Shown here: positions 51,857 to 60,800 of the stretch, piece by piece
Layout: every line of letters begins with the position of its first letter
How positions within the stretch are numbered: the first letter of the stretch is position 1
NCBI RefSeq assembly: GCF_030269925.1
Contig: NC_085123.1
Span: forward strand, 1 to 64,000
DNA: 64,000 nucleotides
DNA from: Bombyx mori
Taxonomy: Eukaryota > Arthropoda > Insecta > Lepidoptera > Bombycidae
Direction of reading: 5' to 3'
Position numbers and translations under genes: made by a program
The notes under the pieces: model-generated
Database searches by the model: none
The model's input: the letters and a program-made list of their open reading frames with translations, nothing else
Told to the model about the DNA's origin: nothing

Positions 51857-54800
51857 GTGAGTTAACTGAGTTGAGAGCGAACGTGTGTTAATCGCCGTCA
51901 TAAGGAATAGAACATTTATGCGAGTTTAGTGTTTATAACAAAATGCTGCGAGTATTACTTCATTTTGGGAGTCGTTCGTGCAAATGAGTTAGAAGCGTAC
52001 TACATTTTTTTTTTTTTTTTTTTGTGCTTAGATGTGTGGACGAGCTCACAGCCCACCTGATGTTAAGTGGTTACTGGAGCCCATAGACATCTACAACGTA
52101 AATGCGCCACACACCTTGAGATATAAGTTCTAAGGTCTCAGTATAGTCACAACGGCTGCCCCACCCTTCAAACCGAAACGCATTACTGCTTCACGGCAGA
52201 AATAGGCGGGGCGGTGGTACCTACCCGTGCGGACTCACAAGAGGTCCTACCACCAGTAATTACGCAAATTATAATTTTGCGGGTTTCATTTTTATTACAC
52301 GATGTTATTCCTTCACCGTGGAAGTCAATCGTGAACATTTGTTGAGTACGTATTTCATTAGAAAAATTGGTACCCGCCTGCGGGATTCGAACACCGGTGC
52401 ATCGCTTCAAAACGAATGCACCGGACGTCTTATCCGTTAGGCCACGACGACGACAGGCTGTCCCACACGCTACCATCACTCTAGCACGCTGGTACCAGGA
52501 AGACGTACACCAGTCGTACTGTGGAAGAGCAACCCAGTCGGTGATGTCTCGCGTTCCAACCCGGCAGTTCCGGCCGTTCTGACCCAGTTGAGTATTCCGG
52601 AACACCAGCGGCCTTGCCCGAGCGGCCTGACGGGCCGCTGTACCGCGGGGACCCCTCTACTCTGACCAGGGTCTGACTCTTGGCGGAGATCGGACGTTGG
52701 GTGAGAGAGTGCACGGGGAGTTGTTGGGTGTGGTAGGGTCCTAAAAACATCATTGCTGCCAGCATCTGCAAACCATACATAGTCAAGTCCCACATACCCC
52801 GCGTACTCCCTGGGCTCCGACGCACGCAGGAGGTTTGGGCCGCTGCCCGAAAAAAAAAGAAAAAAGAAATGACAAGTTGGCACCTGCCCGCGGGATCCGA
52901 ACAACGGCGCAGTCGAGTGGCTCGATGACAACAAAATGGCCGTCTTATTCTTTAGGCGACGACTTCGACGTTTTACATTTCCTACCCGTGCTCGCAGGTG
53001 AAGGGGAGGGAGGATGCAGCGAGTTCCCGCCGCTGATGCAGGCTCGATCGTGGACCCGCGGCGTGCCCTACAAGGAGAGCTCTCGGCACACTAAACCTGT
53101 TGACTCCATCGGTAACAAACTTAGCATCCTCACGACGCTCGACCCCTCGCGGCGGTCACGAAGTCTGGGCTCGTCGTGACGTCATAGCCTCCTGAATTAT
53201 AACATAACACGTAAATGTACTCTGCCATGTCTTCTCATGTCTCTATGTCGTCACCACTGACGAGTCACGTCATCGGAAAACGCCAGAAATTGTAAAAGAA
53301 AAAGTAGATTGCATTAATGATACGTGCATAATTGTAACTTTGTCTTCATATAAAAACTCGAGTTCACGACTCGACTATTTCGACTATCGACTCGAGTATT
53401 TTTATTGCATAGATACGTCGACAGCACGCCCTACTCTTTCTCAAGCGGTTAGCGCGGGCCGCGGGCCGGTAAGCAGGCTGTATTACAGTGAGCACATTGC
53501 GCGCGTCCCGTCGGCAGGTAACAGCTACTCGGCGGGGGCGCGGGGGCTGCGCGCGGCGAGCATGCCGCCCCGGCGACGGGAGCCGCCCGCGCTGTACGGG
53601 CCGCTCGGACCCGGCGGAGAGCTGCAGTTCCCGCCGCTCAAACCTTGGCCCGAGAGGGAGAGGGAACGCCTACAAGCCATCGAAAGGGAAAAGAAAAAAC
53701 ATAAACTACCGAAAGGTGATGGGGTGACTGGTGACAGTTTCGCAACTTCACTTTTACTAGCTCTACAATCGAGCGCAAGGTTCGTGCAAGTATTATACTT
53801 AGTCTGGCCATAAATACTGTTACAATTAAAAATAAACAAAATATTACATTTGAATTTGGAATCTGTCATTTTTATATAATTGCTCATTGAGTTTTCTTAT
53901 TTTGGCGCCAATACATTATACAATATTTTGCGATAATAAAATGAAGTGGGTGATAAAGAGAACCGAATCGCTGTGATTGCATTACACAAAGTAGGTATGG
54001 AGCCAAATGAAACTGATAAAACTCTCCATACGCTTGGTATTAGTAAAATGTTTGTGTACCGGGCTATTAATAGGTGCAATGAGACCTTCTCTGTTTGTGA
54101 CAGAAAAAGATCTGGCCGTCCACGTAGTGTTCGTACGAAAAAGGTGGTCAAAGCGGTAAAGGAAAGAATTCGAAGAAATCCTGTCCGAAAGCAAAAGATT
54201 TTATCTTGGGAGATGAAGATAGCACCTAGAACCATGTCGCGTATTTTAAAAGATGACTTAGGACTTGCAGCCTATAAGAGACGTACTGGTCATTTCTTAA
54301 CTGATAATTTAAAAGAGAATAGGGTGGTAAAATCGAAACAACTACTGAAGCGATACGCAAAGGGAGGTCATAGAAAAAATTTGTTTACGGATGAGAAATT
54401 GTTTTACAATTGAGCAACATTTTAACAAACATAACGACCGTATTTATGCTCAAAGCTCTAAGGAAGCTTCCCAATTAGGCGACAGAGTGCAACGTGGGCA
54501 CTATCCGACTTCAGTGATGGTTTGGTGGGGTATTAGCTATGTAGGAGTGAGTGGGCCATACTTTTGTGAAAAAGGTATCAAAACATCGGCACAAGTGTAT
54601 CAAGATACCATTCTGGAGAAGGTAGTGAAGCCCCTTAACTACACAATGCTCAATAATCAGGAATGGTTCTTCCAGCAAGACTCGGCGCCAGGTCACAAAG
54701 CTCGGTCTGCGCAGTCTTGGTTGGAAACGAACGTTTCGGACTTCATCAGAGCTGAAGACTGGCCGTCGTCTAGTCCTGATCTCTTAATCCGCTGGATTAT

Positions 54801-57800
54801 GATTTATGGTCAGTTTTAGAGAGTACAGCTTGCTCTAAACGCCATGATAATTTGAAGTCCCTAAAACAATCCGTACGATTGGCAGTGAAAAATTTTCCCA
54901 TGGAAAGAGTGCGTGCTTCTATTGATAACTGGCCTCAACGTTTAAAGGACTGTATTGCAGCCAATGGAGACCACTTCGAATAAGCTTTTTATACTTTAAA
55001 TTGTTTTATATTTATATATTAAACTAACACACTGTAAAAGTAATAAATGTTATTTGCAATAGACATTTTTTTCCTTTGTCTCAGTATTTATGGCAAGACT
55101 AGGTACATAGAGAGGTAGGCACACAGACTACCCTGAGCAATCTCGCAGTTTTACTTCGTCGAGTCAAAAGCTAAACGAGTCGCTCCCGTAGCTACTGGTA
55201 CACTACTCACTTTCTGTTAAAATTAAAATTATTAATTAAATTAAGCGTAACCGATATTTATATATATACGTTATAGTTACACTAATAGCTTATCAAATAT
55301 TACAATTTCTAAATAACACAAAAATATCGTACGAGCTTCTAACTGATAACGAGTCTTCTCGTAGTTTTGTATTTATGTAATTCTCAAGCGTCCCTCGGTC
55401 CCTCCAATAGGGGACTCTCTCTTCTCTTGCTCTCTATAAATGATCTTTAGAATGCTTTTGATTATCTCATGCAGATTTGATATAACTAAGCGTTTGCATA
55501 TTTCGTGGCACATAGGTCTCACTCATTCAGTCTCACTCGCGTTAAAATAAAATAAAGTACACCTATTCATGAACTACAAAATAGACGGAGCTATCTGTGA
55601 AAGAGCAGCAGTCTAGAGAGCTGGGAGTGTTGTGCCACACCAGCACTTCGCGGTCACGCACACACCGCGATGCCGATGCCGTGGTCGGTACTGTTCTCGT
55701 GTCCGGTCGCCACACGACACTGGTCACATAATAAAACACAACTGAATTCATCAAACCCGTCCCGCTAGATGCCTGCAGGTCCGCAAGCGCGTCCAGAGCG
55801 AGGCGTTTCGTTGTGCTTATCCTTGAAGACAGACGACGTACCTTACTGATCTATTATTTCTGAGGAAAATAATAAACGGAGGAACTGGTGTGACTTTAAC
55901 TCTGGGCGTTAAACTAAATGTTATAAGTAGTTGGTGAGTATAACAGTGCACGCCATCGTGTGGTGCCCATTGAATAGTCCGGCTCCACGGCGCGGCGGCG
56001 GCGGCGGCGGCGGCCGAGAGTGCAGGGAAGTAGTTGAGTGGGTGGGTCGCTGGGCCCCACGTTTCGAAGGAGGTTCGCACTCCGGTCCGGACAAGATATG
56101 CGTATACTATGCAGTGTTGTCCCGAAGAATACACCTCGGAGATCTCAAATACTTTCGATAGCTTTGACTTCATTTAAGATTATAACAATTACAGATGACT
56201 GTTCTTGGTTACTGGAGCCAATAGACATCTACGACATAAATGCGTCACCCACCTTGAGATATCAGTTCTAAGATCTCAGTATAGTTACAACGGCTGCCCC
56301 ACCCTTTAAACCGAAACACATTACTGCTTCACGGCAGGGTGATGGTACCTACCCGTGCGAACCCACAAGAGGTCCTACCACCAGTAAAAAACTTTTTAAC
56401 AAATTATTTAAAATAAAAATTGTTTTTTAATTAATGATCAGCTCGACTATTGGTTTTATTGTTTATTAATTTTGATTTTACTAAATTGAATAATTTATTT
56501 TCCTAATTTTAGGCTTACTTCTCGGTCTAATTTTTAAATTGTAATTAATCCATATTTCAATGGATGTGACTGCTGTGCTTTCCTTTCTGTAATGTCTTTA
56601 AACGTTATAATGTATAATTTAACGAAGGTTGTTTGGAAATGTTACGAGTAATATTTTTAGTACGTTTATCTATACTAGTATTATAAAGCTGAAGAGTTTG
56701 TTTGTTTGAACGCGCTAATCTCAGGAACTACTCGTCCGATTTGAATAATTATTTCAGCGTTAGATAGCCCATTTATCGAGGAAGGCTATAGGCTATATAA
56801 CATCACGCTAAGACTAATACGAACGGGGTACCAATAAAGAATGTTTCAAAATCGGTGTATTTTTCCCTTTTGAGAGCTTCCGCTGCGTGCGCTGCGGAAA
56901 CTGTTAGTTTCGCTAAAATAATGTATGACAACATCGTTCCCCTTTAAAAGTTTTAAAAAAAGTCCGCAACAGCATATGCCTATTTTTAAAGGTTGGCTCA
57001 CTATAACGTTTTTTATGCTAACCAAGTTCTAAAATAAAGCATTATTTGTAAAGGTGTTTTTGTAAAGATGATATTAATCTCTATCCAAACAATTACAACA
57101 TTGAAACACCCAAATCACTTCTAGATAGGCTTTGACAATTATAGATTTTTATGGATTTCTCTAGGATCCCATCATCAGATCTTGATGATTACAGGACCAT
57201 TCGGGAAGTCTACCCTTTCGAACAAAAAAAGAAAAAGAATTATCAGAATCGGTTCAAGCATTCTCGAGAAATCGGTGAACATAGATAGATAAAAAATTAT
57301 GGTCGAATTGATAGCTTCCTCTTTTGAAGTCGGTTAAAAAGCGTGATTTTGGTACCAAGGTACCATAAGGTATTTAAGAATAGCTCCTTAACATTCTATT
57401 ATTCAAAAATATTTTCACTTTCTACGTAAATGAAGTGGGGGGTAAAATTTAGCGTATGCCAAAGTAACTATTCCACGCGGACGGAGTCGCGGGCAAAGGC
57501 TAGTTAATAAATAAATAGATTGTAATGCATCCTTGTAACTGATGATTTACACAGGACACGTCCTCCTCGAAGATCTGGTGTCTGGCGCATACGAAAGGAA
57601 GAAGGCTGCAGCTGCGGAAGCGAAGAGAAGAAGAATAGAAATGAGAAAAAAAGAAAAAGAGGAAGCTGAGAAAGCTGCTCGGGAGGCGCTGCAAAAGTAT
57701 GTTCATCGTTCCCTGGTCGCCCTCCCGCGCGCGCGGGGCGGGGCGCGGGGCGGGGGGCGGGGGGCTGCATGCGTACCGGTGTGTTGCAGGCGCCTGGCCC

Positions 57801-60800
57801 GGCTGCAGCTCGAGCCGCCGCGGGACCCCGACCAACAGAAGGACGAGATGCTGAGAGTTACGGAAGAGGAGCAATATAGACCCCTGCATCCCGATCACTT
57901 GAAACGAATTCAGTATTATTTAAATGTAGTACGTTTTAAAACCTCTATCATTATGAGTCGAGAGTCCCGCGGCGTCCGTGACCAGTCTGCGTGTTGCAGT
58001 CCCTGTCCGGGCGACACATCCCGGAGTTCCCTCGCGAGCTGTACACCCGCGCCAGACGAAGAGTCGACGAACAAACCGCTGCCATCAAGAGACGACTCCT
58101 CTCCCTGACGTACCAGGCGTGTGTGCGGCAGACTGAGGCTGAAATTAACGAGTTTTTTGTAATGGCAATGAAGAGGTAATTTCAGACATATTCATAAACT
58201 TGAGTACAGGCTGTATTTAGGTGATGACGTTGTGGGTTACTCCCACATAAACACTTACACACAACTGGTACGCATTTACATACACCACATTACATTTTAT
58301 TCCGACACAAATTTCAGCCCTATCGATGCGCACCAGTCGACTACATTGGACACACGCACCCAAAACCGGTTTGCTGTGACGTCGGGTCGATACGTCGTCG
58401 TCCGCGCACAGCACCGCGCTGACTTCAGTCAGAGCCTACCCGCATCGACTAACGCCCGCTTACGTTACGTTCCGATAAATTTGTGTGTGTGCCTACGACA
58501 TTTTCAAATTAAGTCTTCGGACATACAAGTTCTGAATAACAGCATTCGGACCGTCGGTCTACCGAGCAATATCACCCGCGAGGTGGAAGACCATCCCGCC
58601 GTTGTTAAACATCTCCAAAACGTTACTTAGAAAGTAATAATTGGTTTGAAGATGTCTCCTGTCGTACATACTGGAGGAGCCGGGAGAGCGCGAGCGGCTC
58701 GGCATCGCGTTCCTGCCGCCGCTGTGGCCGGCGCTGGTGGTGCGCGCGCCCGTGCCCTGGCACTGCGCTCTCGTGCGAGCCAAGCACGCCATGGCCTACC
58801 GCTTCTACGAGGGGAACCCCATCGTCATTGAACTCAAGAGGATATGGAATGAAAAGTATCGATCGCAGTCATCAACATTGATTATCATTTAGCATAGACC
58901 TCCGATAATTTTAATTGCCCTCTATTATTACAAGGTACCAGAACATGTTGATCTGCAATATGAAGGATATGCAGACAGACGCACCCTTCCCCCAATATCC
59001 TGCGGAGCTGACGGAGCGGCTCAACAAGCTGTGCGCGGAGACCAGAGCCGAGCTGCTCGACAACTGGCTGATAGACGCGGCCGACACCATGATCAAGATG
59101 CGTCGTCACTGGGCCGTCTACGTGCCCAACAAGAAACGAGGATCGACCTTCCAAGTGGAGCAGTTCTTCAAGTCAGTTCCTCGCGTCATTAGCTCGGGCG
59201 TCGTTCATTAACTACGAGGGGTGTTCAATAAATAGTGATAATGTAATACATTCTCATTGGAAAGAAAACAATTATAATACTGGCATTATTGTTTCTTGGT
59301 CAACCAGGTCAGATGACTTCTTCTGCTGTCCCGAATTTAATAAGGATTAAGCGGGGCATCTTTCAGGGCGACAGTCTGAGCCCTTTGTAGTTTTGTTTGG
59401 CGCTTAATCCTTTACTTAACATTACTTAAAGATTCAACGCTAGGCTGTGGACTTCGCAGAGAAGCTGAGACTATAATATCATGTCTTTTGCTCATGGATG
59501 ATCTCAAATTATTTGCTTCCCAAATAACCATAACTAATAGTTTACTTCAAATAACCGACAACTTAATAAGGCAATTGAGATGGAATTTGAGGTTGATAAA
59601 TGTGCGTTCATAGATGTACAGAGAGATAAAGTTATAAACGCAGATTGCTTACAACTTGACTATAGTGTGCTCCTCAAATCTTTTGTTGCAAATGGGAAAC
59701 ATACAAATTGGTTCAATATCTCGGTATGTTCGAAGTGGTGAATATTGTGGATGCAGATAACAAACAATCGTTTAGAGATCGGTTCTTTGGTCGCCTTACA
59801 AAGGCTTAAAAAAAGCCATTTATCAGATGGAAACAAGATTCGAGCGTTTAATGGTTGGATCATGCCTCGCATATTCCTTTGGCATACTAAGATGCACCAG
59901 AAAAGTCAAACGATTATTAACCGCGTATAGACTGCATCATCCACGTTCATTTTTTTTTTTTTATTGCTTAGATGGGTGGTCGAGCTCTCAGCCCACCTGC
60001 TGTTAAGTGGTTACTGGAGCCCATAGACATCCGCAACGTAAATGCGCCACCCACCTTGAGATATAAGTTCTAAGGTCTCAAGTATAGTTACAACGGCTGC
60101 CCCACCCTTCAAACCGAAACGCATTACTGCTTCTCGGCAGAAATAGGCAGGGTGATGGTACCCACCCGTGCGGACTCACAAGAGATCCTACCACCAGTAA
60201 TTACGCAAATTATAATTTTGCGGGTTTGATTTTTATTACACGATGTTATACCTTCACCGTGGAAGTCAATCGTAAACATTTGTCAAGTACGTATTTCATT
60301 AGAAAAACTGGCACCCACCTGAGATTCGAACACCGATGCATCGCTCAACACGAATACACCGGACGTCTTATCCGTTAGGCCACGACGAGCAACATTAGGG
60401 ATCCATATCCTACGGTTGCGCGTGGTGTGCTGAGTTCAAGCAGGAAGAACTTCCATTAACGACTACCCCCGCATGGGACGCCCTACATCGGTTGTGATTC
60501 AACAAAAATTATTAAAACAGTTGAAAAATTTGTCTTGGCGGATTGTCGGGTTACTGTTTGTTTTATAGCAAAAGAAATGAAGATTCCTATAGGAAGTGTC
60601 CTTAATGTTTTAGACAACCATTTGGATATGTACAGTGCCAGCGCGCTGCGTGCCCGGAATGCTTTGTGACGCACAGAAACAAACGAGACTGTGAATTTTA
60701 CAAAACTTGGGTTTGTTACAACAAGATCTCGACCAATTTTTGGCTAGATTCAAAACTATGGACGAAACATGTCTTTAGAATTATGACGCGGAAACGAAAA

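Noticed and set aside
52183..52605. - strand open frame of 140 aa
   Set aside because: It runs through the SINE and the adjacent SART-like tail; it is not a gene.
55931..56173. GC-rich open frames around the GGC microsatellite as a possible extra dynein exon
   Set aside because: Exon 3 and exon 4 join in phase without it, and the predicted residues (poly-Gly or poly-Ala) do not fit.
57500..57898. - strand open frames of 88-132 aa
   Set aside because: Antisense of dynein-like exons 4 and 5 and the GC-rich intron between them.
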